Notes under the pieces: generated by a model
The model's input: only the letters and a program-made list of their open reading frames with translations
Told to the model about the DNA's origin: nothing
Database searches by the model: none
DNA from: Litchfieldia salsa
Lineage (GTDB): Bacteria; Bacillota; Bacilli; Bacillales; Bacillaceae_L
NCBI RefSeq assembly: GCF_900104555.1
Contig: NZ_FNJU01000011.1
Coordinates: forward strand, 1-64,000
Length of the DNA stretch: 64,000 nucleotides
Direction of reading: 5' to 3'
Made by a program: the position numbers and the translations under genes
Shown: positions 38,167 to 47,954 of the stretch, piece after piece
How the letters are laid out: each line of letters starts with the position of its first letter
Position numbering within the stretch: the stretch's first letter is position 1

Positions 38167-38397
38167 ATGTATACTTTGAGAAAGAGCTATATGCCCTATT
38201 CCAGTCCTTTTGACCCATGTCGTCCACTCCCCAAAAAAACTTATGTCACTCCACCTAATCTTTATATAGGATATCAACCAGCAAACCTTCCTCAGTTTTC
38301 ACCTAAGGAAGCATTGTGTGCTGGTACTCTTTGGAAAGCTTTTTATGATCCTTATTACAGTCCTTATGAAAAGATGAAAAGGGAGGTAGTCGAATGA
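38167..38397 (+). CDS. cotJA: Spore coat protein CotJA
   Basis: The 76 aa protein is rich in Pro and Tyr, with YSSPFDPCRPLPKKTYVTPP near residue 12 and a C-terminal ALCAGTLWKAFYDPYY that is the most conserved part of CotJA. AGGAGG lies 7 nt before the ATG. It overlaps cotJB as ATGA. In B. subtilis CotJA and CotJC interact and are built into the coat. The operon is on the plus strand, inserted between ypbF and ypbE. Confidence 0.93.
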   Translation: MYTLRKSYMPYSSPFDPCRPLPKKTYVTPPNLYIGYQPANLPQFSPKEALCAGTLWKAFYDPYYSPYEKMKREVVE

Positions 38398-38654
38398 AAA
38401 AAATGCCCCCAGAATATTACGCTTTACTAGAAGATCTTCAAGCACTTGATTTTGTTTTAGTTGAATTAACCTTGTATTTAGATACGCACCCAAATGATTA
38501 TGATGCAATAAAACAATTTAACGATACAGCTTATGAACGAAAGAAAGTGGCGAAGCTTTTTGAAGCTCAATTTCATCCGCTATTGCAATACGGCAAGAGC
38601 TATTCAAGTTATCCCTGGAATTGGGATGACAGTCCATGGCCATGGCAGGTTTAA
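38394..38654 (+). CDS. cotJB: Spore coat protein CotJB
   Basis: This 86 aa protein begins MKKMPPEYYALLEDLQALDF and contains LYLDTHPNDYDAIKQFN, both typical of CotJB, and ends in a Trp/Pro-rich tail. GGGAGG lies 7 nt upstream inside cotJA. It is the middle gene of the three-gene spore coat operon. Confidence 0.92.
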   Translation: MKKMPPEYYALLEDLQALDFVLVELTLYLDTHPNDYDAIKQFNDTAYERKKVAKLFEAQFHPLLQYGKSYSSYPWNWDDSPWPWQV

Positions 38655-38718
38655 TTATCTTCAACGTGTATGTTTTAAACAACTTTCGATACAGTGATCT
38701 AAAGGAGGACGTCATTCA

Positions 38719-39288
38719 ATGTGGGTATACGAAAAAAAGCTACAATATCCAGTTAAGGTAAGTACTTGCAATCCCTTATTAGCGAAATACTTAATCGAAC
38801 AATATGGTGGGGCAGATGGAGAATTATCGGCTGCTCTAAGATATTTAAATCAAAGATATACGATTCCTGACAAGATTATCGGATTACTAAATGATATAGG
38901 TACTGAAGAATTTGCACATTTAGAGATGATTGCAACCATGATTTATAAGCTTACAAAAGATGCAACACCTGAGCAATTAAAAATAGCAGGAATTGATTCT
39001 CATTATGTCAATCACGATAGTGCATTGTTTTATCATAACGCTGCTGGCGCTCCTTGGACTGCGACTTATATTCAAGCCAAAGGTGATCCAATTGCTGATT
39101 TATATGAGGATATTGCAGCAGAAGAAAAAGCAAGAGCAACCTATCAATGGATTATCAATATGAGCGATGATCCAGATTTAAATGATAGCCTACGATTCTT
39201 GCGAGAACGTGAAATTGTCCATTCACAAAGATTTAGAGAAGCTGTCGAAATCTTAAAAGAGGAAAAAGATAAGAAAACGATATTTTAA
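38719..39288 (+). CDS. cotJC: Spore coat protein CotJC (manganese catalase family)
   Basis: This is a 189 aa ferritin-like four-helix protein of the Mn-catalase family. Metal-ligand motifs are GELSAALRYLNQ, DIGTEEFAHLEM, EKARATYQWI and REREIVHSQRF, giving the Glu and His set for a dinuclear Mn site. AAAGGAGG lies 9 nt upstream. It is likely a coat-bound peroxide-handling enzyme, although catalysis by CotJC is not firmly shown to my knowledge. Confidence 0.93.
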   Translation: MWVYEKKLQYPVKVSTCNPLLAKYLIEQYGGADGELSAALRYLNQRYTIPDKIIGLLNDIGTEEFAHLEMIATMIYKLTKDATPEQLKIAGIDSHYVNHDSALFYHNAAGAPWTATYIQAKGDPIADLYEDIAAEEKARATYQWIINMSDDPDLNDSLRFLREREIVHSQRFREAVEILKEEKDKKTIF

Positions 39289-39329
39289 TACCAAATGAGG
39301 CTTTCAAAATCGAAAGCCTCATTTGGTAT
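39288..39329. terminator. Bidirectional terminator shared by cotJC and ypbE
   Basis: A perfect 18-bp stem, ATACCAAATGAGGCTTTC and its complement with loop AAAATC, lies between convergent genes. The cotJC stop touches its left foot. The last codons and the TGA of ypbE (39321-39319) are encoded in the right arm. The flanking T tract is short on both sides. Confidence 0.75.
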
Positions 39330-39918
39330 TCTCTATTTTAATTGGGATTTTAAGTACTTGTCCCTCGTATATTCTATTTCCCTTTAGACCATTCCATTCT
39401 TTAATAAGCTGTTCTCCATCTCTGGATTGGTAATAGATATTTGAAATACGATATAATGTTTCACTTGAGTTCACCGTATGATATTTTATTTCATACTCGT
39501 TTTTTGGTTCCTGTTGTTTCCTTTGAACGGCTAGATCATTATTCTTCACTTCAGTGGTAGTATTTTCGTCAGTTGTTATTTCGTCGTTATTACTTACAAG
39601 GGGCTCATCTTCTATTTCTTTATCAATTATTTCGTTCTTAGTCTTGATTTGTAAAGGTTCCTTATTTGCATAATTAATTTTTTCATATATCTGATTATCT
39701 TCCTCTACAATTATGGGTAATGAAATAGAGTCTTTATAATAAATGGTAGTACTGATTATAGTAAGAACCAGTAGAATAAAAAATAGACTAAGCAACCGAA
39801 CCACTGGAAACTTTATTTTCAACTTCGTATTCTTCTTCGAATTTTTATGAACTTTACTCCTCGGTGGTAGGGTTTCACCCTCAACCTTTTCAAGTATATC
39901 TTCTTCTTGATGATTCAT
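39319..39918 (-). CDS. YpbE-like LysM membrane protein
   Basis: This 199 aa protein has a cytoplasmic basic N terminus, one membrane helix (about residues 40-62), an acidic low-complexity stretch, and a C-terminal LysM domain (YHTVNSSETLYRISNIYYQS, then GQVLKIP). It is anchored with LysM outside, where it would bind peptidoglycan. It lies 11 nt after ypbD and matches B. subtilis ypbE. Role unknown. Confidence 0.82.
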   Translation of the reverse strand: MNHQEEDILEKVEGETLPPRSKVHKNSKKNTKLKIKFPVVRLLSLFFILLVLTIISTTIYYKDSISLPIIVEEDNQIYEKINYANKEPLQIKTKNEIIDKEIEDEPLVSNNDEITTDENTTTEVKNNDLAVQRKQQEPKNEYEIKYHTVNSSETLYRISNIYYQSRDGEQLIKEWNGLKGNRIYEGQVLKIPIKIENTK

Positions 39919-39929
39919 GTACTCACCCC

Positions 39930-40523
39930 TTAACTTAAACTTTTAACATATTCAATTCTTAACTTAACAGCAAATACAAAATCTATTAAGAAATGTGTAA
40001 AGATTGTAATCCACAAATTATCAGTTAATTCATACACAACTCCTAATAAAAAACTTAGCACGACTACTGATAAGAGCAACACCCACTTATATAAGTACCT
40101 TACATGCAATAGGGCAAACACAATACTGGCAGTATATAATCCAAAATGAGTTTGAAGAATTCCTCTAAAAAGAAGTTCTTCAGTAAATGAAATTAGAAAA
40201 CAAACAAAAAGAATGTGTACAATACCTAACTCTTGAAACATGCGCTTGTTAATACCACCATCATCAAGCAATTCCTCTGGTAGCCATTTAGCTAATAATA
40301 AATCGACTACAATGACAACTAGTGCTACAGTACCACCAATAAAAAACACATCTATATTCAATTTCCATAATGACTTAAATGATGAATAATCGTCAAATAG
40401 AACAAATGCTAAAAAGATGGATAGTGCTAATAAAACAAGTTGAGTTAGATAGAGGTGAAGAATGATTTCCTTGTGCGACATCCTTTTAATAGCATTAGCT
40501 TGTCTACTCATAGACTTTCTCAC
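39930..40523 (-). CDS. CPBP family intramembrane metalloprotease YpbD
   Basis: This protein has about six membrane segments and the Abi/CAAX-protease motifs: [12 protein letters not shown] (the EExxxR motif), FALLHVRY, and [10 protein letters not shown] (HxxxD/N). The start is either GTG at 40523, with AAGGA 5 nt upstream, or ATG at 40511. The GTG was kept because of its spacing. It overlaps recQ. Substrate unknown; some relatives process peptides or give immunity to bacteriocins, but nothing here shows that. Confidence 0.82.
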   Translation of the reverse strand: MRKSMSRQANAIKRMSHKEIILHLYLTQLVLLALSIFLAFVLFDDYSSFKSLWKLNIDVFFIGGTVALVVIVVDLLLAKWLPEELLDDGGINKRMFQELGIVHILFVCFLISFTEELLFRGILQTHFGLYTASIVFALLHVRYLYKWVLLLSVVVLSFLLGVVYELTDNLWITIFTHFLIDFVFAVKLRIEYVKSLS

Positions 40524-42057
40524 ACTCTTCCTTCACAAGTATGCTGTGAAGTTCCCTTTTCCAATCGTAAACCAGCTTACTCATAGCATACTGCTCCTTC
40601 ATTTCTTCATTGTAGGCTTTGACAATATCACTCGCACAGTTATCACAGCACCGTTTAGGCTTTTCATTAAGATGTTCATGAAAATATGCTAACATTTCCT
40701 CTCTACGACAATGCTTTGTAGCAATCCAATTTTTCATAAAGTGAAGCTTATCTTCTTTATAATCAATTCTCGCTTTTACTATTAAATCTATTTTTTCTGT
40801 AAACTCTGTTATGCTAAAGGATTTAACCATTCTTGAATGTTGAATGACCATACTTTCCTCAAGATGATACTTTATAAATCGCCAATGCGTCTCTGAAATT
40901 ACGTTAGTTGTCATAAGTTCAGTTTCTATTTCTTTTGTGAAGTTTATTTCAGTATTTCCAAGCAGCTTGTTGTTTAAGTAAGTAAGCACATTTTCCAATT
41001 GTGTCCTATTAGGCAAATCATTTTGTATAAGCATCTCAGAAAGTTCATGATCGTTCACACTATGAAGTAGGATTGCTATACTCTCTTTTCCATCTCTACC
41101 TGCTCTACCAATTTCCTGAAGATAACTTTCCAATTGTGGTGGAAAATGAAAATGAATCACATATCGAATATTTGATTTATCTACTCCCATACCGAATGCA
41201 TTTGTGCTACAGATAACTGATAATTGGTCATGTATGAATTGCTGCTGTATGAGCATTCTTTGTTCATGATCAAGACCACCATGATAATAGGCTACATTTT
41301 GCACCTGATGTTCCTGCAAAAATGCCGCTACACCTTCAGCTACATTACGACTTGAGAAATAAATAATTCCAGGTCCCCGTAGCGATCGAACCAACTCTAA
41401 TACTTTTTCTAATTTTTGTTGATAACTACTTACATTTTCAACAACAAATGAGATGTTTTTTCTATCAACCGAGTGGATGTGTTTTTGAACACTTTCTAAC
41501 TGTAGACACTCTGCTATATCTTTTACTACCTCAGGTGTGGCTGTAGCTGTTAAGGCGACACATGGCGGATTTCCAATTTGCTTTCTTATCGTTCCTAACC
41601 GCGAATAATCAGGTCTAAAATCATGTCCCCATTGGGAAATACAATGTGCTTCATCTATGACCAAATAAGATATTTTTAATCCCTTTAATTTATCGATTAT
41701 CCAACTTGACTGAATAATTTCAGGAGAGACATATATAAATTTAAATGTATTTAAATGTCTCATCACATAATTCTTTTCGTTTGCAGTTAAAAAGCTGTTT
41801 AATGCAACAACCCTTTTTTCTCCTTTTCTTCTCAGCTGATAAACCTGATCTTCCATTAAAGATAAAAGGGGAGACACAATTAATACTGAGCCGTCCTTAA
41901 CATATGCAGGTAATTGATAACAAATCGACTTCCCCCCTCCAGTTGGCAGCATCGCGATTACGTCATTACCATCAATAATATCTTCAATAATTGCTTTTTG
42001 ACCTTCTCTAAAAAAACTATAGTTAAACTTTTCAAATAAAACCTGCTCAAGATTCAT
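40504..42057 (-). CDS. recQ: ATP-dependent DNA helicase RecQ
   Basis: This is a 3'-5' superfamily 2 helicase used in DNA repair. The 517 aa protein shows Walker [26 protein letters not shown] (motif II and the RecQ aromatic loop), [10 protein letters not shown], and motif [14 protein letters not shown] zinc-binding region with four Cys (HCRREEM to CCDNC) ends the protein. It lacks the winged-helix extension and HRDC domain, as do the short Bacillus RecQ/RecS proteins. It overlaps ypbB by 11 nt. Confidence 0.92.
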   Translation of the reverse strand: MNLEQVLFEKFNYSFFREGQKAIIEDIIDGNDVIAMLPTGGGKSICYQLPAYVKDGSVLIVSPLLSLMEDQVYQLRRKGEKRVVALNSFLTANEKNYVMRHLNTFKFIYVSPEIIQSSWIIDKLKGLKISYLVIDEAHCISQWGHDFRPDYSRLGTIRKQIGNPPCVALTATATPEVVKDIAECLQLESVQKHIHSVDRKNISFVVENVSSYQQKLEKVLELVRSLRGPGIIYFSSRNVAEGVAAFLQEHQVQNVAYYHGGLDHEQRMLIQQQFIHDQLSVICSTNAFGMGVDKSNIRYVIHFHFPPQLESYLQEIGRAGRDGKESIAILLHSVNDHELSEMLIQNDLPNRTQLENVLTYLNNKLLGNTEINFTKEIETELMTTNVISETHWRFIKYHLEESMVIQHSRMVKSFSITEFTEKIDLIVKARIDYKEDKLHFMKNWIATKHCRREEMLAYFHEHLNEKPKRCCDNCASDIVKAYNEEMKEQYAMSKLVYDWKRELHSILVKEECEKVYE

Positions 42058-43111
42058 GTTTTACACCACTTTTTGCTAAGACTAATCTTAGTTGAAAATA
42101 AGTAACATCGCTTTTTATTTCATCTTTAATCTTTTTTAATCTCATTGTGTTAATTGATCCTTGTGTTTTGATGATTAGTTCTTGCTGTTCTTGAGATACA
42201 AAAGGGATAATTGAGAATTCTTTAACATGGTGAGCAATTTCCACAATATGATCTTCTATCGTACTTCTCTTCAAGTTTCTTATTAAGACAATTTCTTCAA
42301 TAGTTTTACCGCTACTCAGCATTTGAAAGGTTTTTTCTGTTGATTCAGTTAAAGAATACATGCTTTTACTGATCGAAGAAAATATTTCATTAAGCCTTGG
42401 GAAGCAATCTGGCTCCTGTTCTATTCTCATTAGTATAAAATGAATGGCATTTAGAAATAGAAGCTCAACATAGGTCTCATCCTTTGATAAATAAGAGGCT
42501 ATCTGATGGTTGGTCCAACCAATACGATTAAAACTCGATAATTTCAATACAAAAATGGTACTTTCTGTGTCTGATAATTGATCTAGACAATCTTCACATT
42601 CTTTGTATATTTCGAAGGATAGCTCATGCTTGGCTTTTATATTTGATAATAAATAGATTTTTGTCCAATTTAGAATAGTTTGATCCTGCTGAATGGTAAT
42701 ATAATCTCTTTTTTCTCTCAGTAAGTTTGAGAGAACCTGAATGAGCAACGATAATTTTTGCCAAAATTGAATACCCATGTCATAGTATTTTCGTCCATTA
42801 ATAAAAGATAGTGAATGCATAGGATCTCTTTCTAACACCTTACACCCTTTAGAAGTCGGAAGATATTTATTTTGTTCTGTGATTTCTATTAATCCATTTG
42901 AAGTAAGTTCCGTAATACTATTTAAAAGTTCATTCCGACTCATCTTCTTCATGACACTAAACAAATTAGATAATTGATAAAATTCTCCATCTGTAATTGC
43001 CTGTGATGACTTTTTGCCTGTTAGGATATGATATATACCATAGATCGATCTTTCACTTTTCACTTTGTTAATGCAATATAATAAAATTAGTGACCGGTAG
43101 GATACTTTCAA
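42047..43111 (-). CDS. YpbB-like helix-turn-helix protein
   Basis: The 354 aa protein starts at a TTG (GGTGG 10 nt upstream). The N-terminal 90 residues look like a winged helix ([12 protein letters not shown], then [16 protein letters not shown]). A C-terminal region, [26 protein letters not shown], is the HTH_40-type domain also found at the C terminus of some RecQ proteins. It is directly coupled to recQ, so the pair may replace a split RecQ C-terminal domain. That link is inference. Function unproven. Confidence 0.8.
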   Translation of the reverse strand: MKVSYRSLILLYCINKVKSERSIYGIYHILTGKKSSQAITDGEFYQLSNLFSVMKKMSRNELLNSITELTSNGLIEITEQNKYLPTSKGCKVLERDPMHSLSFINGRKYYDMGIQFWQKLSLLIQVLSNLLREKRDYITIQQDQTILNWTKIYLLSNIKAKHELSFEIYKECEDCLDQLSDTESTIFVLKLSSFNRIGWTNHQIASYLSKDETYVELLFLNAIHFILMRIEQEPDCFPRLNEIFSSISKSMYSLTESTEKTFQMLSSGKTIEEIVLIRNLKRSTIEDHIVEIAHHVKEFSIIPFVSQEQQELIIKTQGSINTMRLKKIKDEIKSDVTYFQLRLVLAKSGVKHES

Positions 43112-43203
43112 TGAAATCGTACCACCTTTTTTACAACCTAATCCAGAAATTTGTCGAAATAAGGTTTTTCTCTATTTTATCAAATCGATTAGTATATGAA
43201 TAC

Positions 43204-43217
43204 TCCCTCTAGAGGGA
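43204..43217. promoter_or_regulatory. 14-bp perfect palindrome upstream of fer
   Basis: TCCCTCTAGAGGGA is a perfect palindrome in the 390-nt ypbB-fer gap, about 170 nt before the fer -35. It may be an operator or chance. No regulator is recognised. Confidence 0.3.
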
Positions 43218-43387
43218 ATGTTCATCGAATTTAATAATAATTTCCATGAATTAGCGTCCATTGATCCAACAAAATGTAGCTTGTAGTAAAAAGTTGAATA
43301 TTATTAATTTTTTATAATATTATTTAGTAAGGTAGTCCTTTTAGGTGTAAACCTAGCTGTGATAAGCATTCTCACTAGAGTTTTCTA

Positions 43388-43416
43388 TTGAAAAGTTTTC
43401 AAAACAGTTTTACAAT
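43388..43416 (+). promoter_or_regulatory. SigA-type promoter of fer
   Basis: TTGAAA, a 17-nt spacer and TACAAT make a strong promoter (5/6 and 5/6). The leader would be about 100 nt and contains a palindrome, ATGTTCTAGAACAT, at 43477-43490. Confidence 0.65.
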
Positions 43417-43475
43417 AGGTATGAAGGATACGTAGCATCTTCTACCAATCGATCAGTAAGATGAAGATAGTGTAG

Positions 43476-43769
<294 letters not shown>

Positions 43770-43788
43770 TAGTTTTTCTTCTGTAAGG

Positions 43789-43815
43789 GAGCTGACTTCA
43801 TAGTCAGCTCTTTTT
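43789..43815 (+). terminator. Intrinsic terminator after fer
   Basis: GAGCTGAC pairs with GTCAGCTC around TTCATA, followed by TTTTT, 20 nt past the fer stop. Confidence 0.85.
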
Positions 43816-43826
43816 CAATCCAAAAA

Positions 43827-43865
43827 AGGCAATTCCATTATTGTCCTAGACAAATGGAATCACCT
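43827..43865 (-). terminator. Intrinsic terminator after the PHP phosphatase gene
   Basis: On the minus strand AGGTGATTCCATT (43865-43853) pairs over 13 positions, two of them G·U, with AATGGAATTGCCT (43839-43827), followed by TTTTTGG. Confidence 0.75.
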
Positions 43866-43884
43866 CTTTTTGTTTTATAAAAAT

Positions 43885-44697
43885 TTATCCAATAGGAACT
43901 TCCTTACGTTCACCCTTTTCGAAGGTCATAAGTGTATCATAACCAACACTTCTTGCTAATTCGATAGCTTGGTTATAGTCAGCACCCACATCACCAGGTA
44001 CATGGGCATCAGATGATAGTACAATAGGAATGCCCTTATCAAAACACATTTGCAACAACCTTGGATCTGGATACAACTTTCCAATAGGTTTGCGTAATCC
44101 AGCAGTACTGATTTCTACACAAGTCTTTGAATTTGCTAAAGCGGTAGTAGCTCGGTCAAATTGCTGTAATAGGAATTCTTCATCTTTTGGAATATAGTTG
44201 AAAATCTTAACTAAATCTAAATGACCTACAATATCAAAAAGATTCGATTGTGCTAATGTAACAACCTGGTCATAATACTTTTCATATGTAACAAATAAAT
44301 CCCTTCGATCCCATTCTTTACGAAATTCAGCCAAATCAATTCCAAAGTCATCCACCCAATGTATTGAACCAATTACATAATCAAAATCATAAGAATCAAT
44401 GAATTCTTTCATCTCCTTATGTTTACCGGGTGTATAATCCATTTCAATTGACATTTTTACATTAATCTGTTGATTCCAAGCTTGCTTAAATAATTCTACA
44501 TAATCCTTCATATCGTAAAATCGACGTTCATCCACCCATGGGTTACTTAAAATATTTTTAGTCTGATAAAAGTGATAAGCGTGTTCCGAAATACCAAAAT
44601 GCTCGATTTTTTTCTTTTCAGCTTCATCTGTGAACTGTTTTAAGTAATCTAGTGTGAGTGTTCCTCTCTCTAAATGGTTATGGTAATCTGTTAACAT
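43885..44697 (-). CDS. PHP-domain phosphatase, histidinol-phosphatase-like
   Basis: This is a 270 aa PHP-superfamily hydrolase. Metal-binding residues are seen in DYHNHLERG (HxH) at the N terminus, ISEHAYHF, EMDYTPG, GSIHWVDDFG, GHLDLVKI and the final SSDAHVPGDVG. This is the layout of HisJ/HisK-type histidinol phosphatases. It could supply the step after HisC, but the PHP family also includes other phosphoesterases, so the substrate is likely rather than proven. It is monocistronic and separated from the next gene by a short gap. Confidence 0.8.
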   Translation of the reverse strand: MLTDYHNHLERGTLTLDYLKQFTDEAEKKKIEHFGISEHAYHFYQTKNILSNPWVDERRFYDMKDYVELFKQAWNQQINVKMSIEMDYTPGKHKEMKEFIDSYDFDYVIGSIHWVDDFGIDLAEFRKEWDRRDLFVTYEKYYDQVVTLAQSNLFDIVGHLDLVKIFNYIPKDEEFLLQQFDRATTALANSKTCVEISTAGLRKPIGKLYPDPRLLQMCFDKGIPIVLSSDAHVPGDVGADYNQAIELARSVGYDTLMTFEKGERKEVPIG

Positions 44698-44786
44698 ACT
44701 TGTTCCCCCTCAAGTTTTTAACCATTATACCATTCTGTATAGTAAATACAATTACCTAACGCGCGAAAATTAAGAAACTTTCGTCT

Positions 44787-45764
44787 TTATTCTTTTTTTA
44801 TGATTAACTCTTGCATAGGAAAAATTAAATCTCCTTCTATATGATTCAGAGTTTTTAATGCTTCTACTGAAATATCTAATTGATTTGAAATCTTCTCAAG
44901 GGAATCACCAGCCATAACAATATAAACATCGTCTTCATTTTCATATATTTCTAACTCTTGTCCAACGTGTAATAAATCTGTTGATAATTCATTCCATTTA
45001 ATAATAGAGTCGATCGAAACACTGTGCTCTTTTGATATCCCCCATAATGTCTGTCCTTCCTGAACCTTAACTACTATAGGTTCGGCCTCCTCATTTACAT
45101 GCTGATGATTTGAGACAACAACAGATTGACCTGCAATTTGACCTTCTTCACGTTCAATGGTTTCCCACGAGTCAAAATCCTCTATATACTCACTAGCTGC
45201 TAACTTCATGCTTTGTCGTTTTTGTTCGTCTTCTTCCTGCTCTATTGCTAAGTAAAGTTCTTTATCATTTAGGACTTGTAGTGGATCAATCGCATTATTT
45301 TTTTCATATGTCCATTCCCCAATATGTACTTCAAAATGAAGATGTGCTCCTGTTGAGACACCTGTGCTTCCAACCTCACCGATTTTTTGTCCCGCTTTCA
45401 CTTTATCACCTTCATTTACACTCCTCTTACTTAGATGAGCATAGACTGTTTCTAAGCCATTAGGATGACTAATAAATACTACATGGCCATATGTGGTTGA
45501 ATAGTATGATTTTTTAACTTCTCCTTCATCAACCGTCAATGCGTCTACACCATTTGGTGCGGCAATATCCAACCCCTTATGTCGACCAGACCTTGTCCCA
45601 AAAGTATCTGTAATTTCTCCAATAACCGGCCATACCCAATGGTCTGTGTTTTCTTGTATTACTGTATTTGCACTTGTTGGTTTACCTCCAACAAAAAATA
45701 GTCCAATACTAAATGCCACTATTAAAAAACATGTCAGGCGGGTACTGTTTATTTGCATTCCCAT
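44787..45764 (-). CDS. Secreted M23 metallopeptidase with C-terminal LysM domains
   Basis: The start at 45764 is the second ATG, 6 nt after GGGGG; an ATG at 45770 overlaps the ribosome binding site. The protein has a signal peptide (to about TSANT), an M23 domain at about residues 45-150 (GRHKGLDIAAP and AHLHFEVHIG hold the zinc ligands), and two LysM repeats (VKVQEGQTLWGISKEHSVS and YIVMAGDSLEKISNQL). It should act as a peptidoglycan endopeptidase at the cell wall. A spore or vegetative role cannot be told. About 325 aa. Confidence 0.9.
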   Translation of the reverse strand: MGMQINSTRLTCFLIVAFSIGLFFVGGKPTSANTVIQENTDHWVWPVIGEITDTFGTRSGRHKGLDIAAPNGVDALTVDEGEVKKSYYSTTYGHVVFISHPNGLETVYAHLSKRSVNEGDKVKAGQKIGEVGSTGVSTGAHLHFEVHIGEWTYEKNNAIDPLQVLNDKELYLAIEQEEDEQKRQSMKLAASEYIEDFDSWETIEREEGQIAGQSVVVSNHQHVNEEAEPIVVKVQEGQTLWGISKEHSVSIDSIIKWNELSTDLLHVGQELEIYENEDDVYIVMAGDSLEKISNQLDISVEALKTLNHIEGDLIFPMQELIIKKE

Positions 45765-45807
45765 CTTCATCCCCCTTGAATACTATGTTGTTAGATATAT
45801 TATGTAA

Positions 45808-45858
45808 GCCTGTCTATACATAGTACAGGTTTTTACCTTTGTAACGTAATCGTTACAA
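45808..45858. promoter_or_regulatory. Two inverted repeats upstream of the M23 peptidase gene
   Basis: TTGTAACG-taat-CGTTACAA at 45839-45858 is a perfect 8-bp inverted repeat. A second, near-palindromic CCTGTCTATACATAGTACAGG lies at 45809-45829, nearer the gene. They could be operators for the peptidase gene. No regulator is identified. Confidence 0.35.
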
Positions 45859-45939
45859 TTATCTAATCCCTAACAGAACAAACACCCTTTCATTATTTGA
45901 CATACTTTCATAAAATATGTAATTTTTTTCATACAAAAA

Positions 45940-45961
45940 AGAGACTAAAATAATAGTCTCT
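45940..45961 (-). terminator. Intrinsic terminator after rsiX
   Basis: On the minus strand AGAGACTA pairs with TAGTCTCT around a 6-nt loop, followed by TTTTTT. It closes the sigX-rsiX operon. Confidence 0.8.
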
Positions 45962-45982
45962 TCAAAAGTTCGAAAATCATTC

Positions 45983-47206
45983 TTATAAATCAATGGGGTT
46001 TGGTGAAACTGGAACAGGGATCGATATTCCTATCGAAATAGTACCTACTTTATCAATATCCCCTTCGAAAGTCACTGATTCGAACCCGAACTCTTTTGCG
46101 GTAAGCAACATTGCTTCAAGGGCAAAGATATATTCATCATTATTCTCAAGTGTTGATTGGAAGGATATTGTTAAGTTCTTACCACCTTCATCATGTCCTA
46201 ATTGATACACCATCTCGTTAGGAATTGAAGGATTTAAAACAAAATCTCCTCTTTTTTCTTCTAGCTTCATCGCTTCAAAAGCTTCCTCAATCGTGTCATA
46301 AGATTTTAGTGAATGTGATAAAAATTTCTTTTCTGATGATTTATTAGCATACATAAAATAGCCCTTTTGTGTCGAGGATACAAGATCAACTCCCTCTTCA
46401 ACAATACCAGTTTGCCCAATTTCAGCTCCAATTTGACCATCTACCATATATACAACTTTTTTATATTCTTCTTGTAACCACCTGAAAGACTCAGTCATCG
46501 TTATATTAAACACCTCTGTAAGAGTCGGTGAAAAAGAAGGTGTATTAGCCTCCGCTGGAATAGTTGCTATGATATTTTTTGTTCCGTCACTTTGCGTTTC
46601 CTCCGAAAATCTTAAATAATCTAATGCAAAGGTTTCAGCTCCCCATATGTTATAATTCTCACTCAACAAATGATTGAGCATGGGAATATATTCATTATAT
46701 TTATCAATAGGACTTCGTCCATCATTTTCAGTAAGTACACTAACTGTTGTATAAAACTGTGCTGATGAGATTGGTACTGTAAACGTTAATAACGTCTTGT
46801 TTTCTAAGTCCTCTTCCCATAGAACATAGGTGGATTTCTGTTCACTTGTGATATCCATCATTGCTTCTTTTTTAGTATCTTCTGCCATTCTAGCTTCTTC
46901 TTTACCAGCCATCGACATCATTCCTGATTCGGCTTCTTTAGTTTCATTAGCAAAGTCAGCACTTTCCTTGGAGGAACTTTCAGACCCACTGTTCATTTCA
47001 TTAATAAATGAAGGTCCCATCATAATAATTAAAATCACAGCAGCTATGCCAGCTATACTAGGTACAAGCCATGGCGTTTTTCTTCTTTTATTAACCTTAG
47101 TAGAAATGTTTTGATAGATATCCTGTGGTTTGCGGTTGTCCTTGATTTGCGGCATTTCACTTAATAAACGCTCTAGCTGTTCATCGCTCCACTCTGATCT
47201 TTTCAT
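45983..47206 (-). CDS. rsiX: Anti-sigma factor RsiX
   Basis: This 407 aa membrane protein begins with a cytoplasmic segment (about 1-45, SEWSDEQLERLLSEMPQIKD) for sigma binding. One membrane helix (about 46-65) and a long extracellular part follow. The outer part starts with a Ser/Glu/Met-rich linker, then a globular GerMN-like region. It overlaps sigX by 26 nt, typical of coupled sigma/anti-sigma pairs. Assignment as RsiX rests on this pairing and the place next to resE, as in B. subtilis. Confidence 0.88.
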   Translation of the reverse strand: MKRSEWSDEQLERLLSEMPQIKDNRKPQDIYQNISTKVNKRRKTPWLVPSIAGIAAVILIIMMGPSFINEMNSGSESSSKESADFANETKEAESGMMSMAGKEEARMAEDTKKEAMMDITSEQKSTYVLWEEDLENKTLLTFTVPISSAQFYTTVSVLTENDGRSPIDKYNEYIPMLNHLLSENYNIWGAETFALDYLRFSEETQSDGTKNIIATIPAEANTPSFSPTLTEVFNITMTESFRWLQEEYKKVVYMVDGQIGAEIGQTGIVEEGVDLVSSTQKGYFMYANKSSEKKFLSHSLKSYDTIEEAFEAMKLEEKRGDFVLNPSIPNEMVYQLGHDEGGKNLTISFQSTLENNDEYIFALEAMLLTAKEFGFESVTFEGDIDKVGTISIGISIPVPVSPNPIDL

Positions 47207-47732
47207 CTAATGTTTCCTCCTTTACACCAGACTCTTCCATATACCCTTTTAGCACCTTTAAACCGCGATGTTGTGTTGTTTTCACTTTACTTTCTGTCCA
47301 ACCAAGGGTCTCGGCTGTTTCAGTTATTGATAAGGACTGTATATACCTTAAGACTAATACAAGACGTTGATCAACTGTACATTTATCAAGACATTTATAC
47401 ATCATTTGAATCTGTTCATTTTGTATGGTTATTTCTTCTGGTAACGGCGTCTCATCTTGGACTTGTTGTTTATTCCAATCAAAAGATTCCATAATGCGAT
47501 GTTTCCAACCTTTTTGCTTACGGAATGAATCAATCGCCACATGTCTAGCAATTGAAAATAACCAAGTCTTTTCACTACTCTTACCTTCAAAGCGATCATA
47601 TGATTTTAATACTCTTATATACACTTCCTGAACGAGGTCTTCTGCTTGTTCACGATTTTTCACCATATATAATAAAAACGAAAATACATCGTGATGATAT
47701 TTTTCATAAAGTTTCTGAAAAACAGCCTCCAT
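47181..47732 (-). CDS. sigX: ECF sigma factor SigX
   Basis: This is a 183 aa extracytoplasmic-function sigma factor. Region 2 spans about residues 5-75 (EQAEDLVQEVYIRVLKSYDRF, then TWLFSIARHVAIDSFRKQK), and region 4 about 115-165 (VLVLRYIQSLSITETAETLG, then ESKVKTTQHRGL). In B. subtilis SigX controls envelope charge genes and resistance to cationic peptides. GAGGAGG lies upstream of the ATG and a SigX-like promoter precedes it. Confidence 0.93.
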   Translation of the reverse strand: MEAVFQKLYEKYHHDVFSFLLYMVKNREQAEDLVQEVYIRVLKSYDRFEGKSSEKTWLFSIARHVAIDSFRKQKGWKHRIMESFDWNKQQVQDETPLPEEITIQNEQIQMMYKCLDKCTVDQRLVLVLRYIQSLSITETAETLGWTESKVKTTQHRGLKVLKGYMEESGVKEETLDEKIRVER

Positions 47733-47761
47733 ACTCTTTAACCTCCTCGTTCAAAATAATA

Positions 47762-47788
47762 GTCGATAAAACCAATCAAAAGGTTTCA
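47762..47788 (-). promoter_or_regulatory. Autoregulatory SigX-type promoter
   Basis: On the minus strand TGAAAC (47788-47783), a 17-nt spacer and CGAC (47765-47762) match the ECF form TGtAAC-N17-CGaC. It lies 30 nt before the sigX start, so sigX likely controls itself. Confidence 0.65.
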
Positions 47789-47855
47789 CATAAATTCACC
47801 TTAATCATACATTAAATTTGGCAAATTTGGGAATATAATTTGTTATAATAAAAAA

Positions 47856-47878
47856 CTGCCCCTAAGTAAATGGGACAG
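47856..47878 (-). terminator. Intrinsic terminator between sigX and resE
   Basis: On the minus strand CTGTCCC (47878-47872) pairs with GGGGCAG (47862-47856), including one G·U pair, followed by TTTTTT. It ends the resDE transcript before sigX. Confidence 0.75.
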
Positions 47879-47954
47879 CCTCCTATTGTATAATTCCTTA
47901 GTTTCAACATCATTGTTTCTTATGAAACAAGAATCTTCGGCAACACCTTTCATA

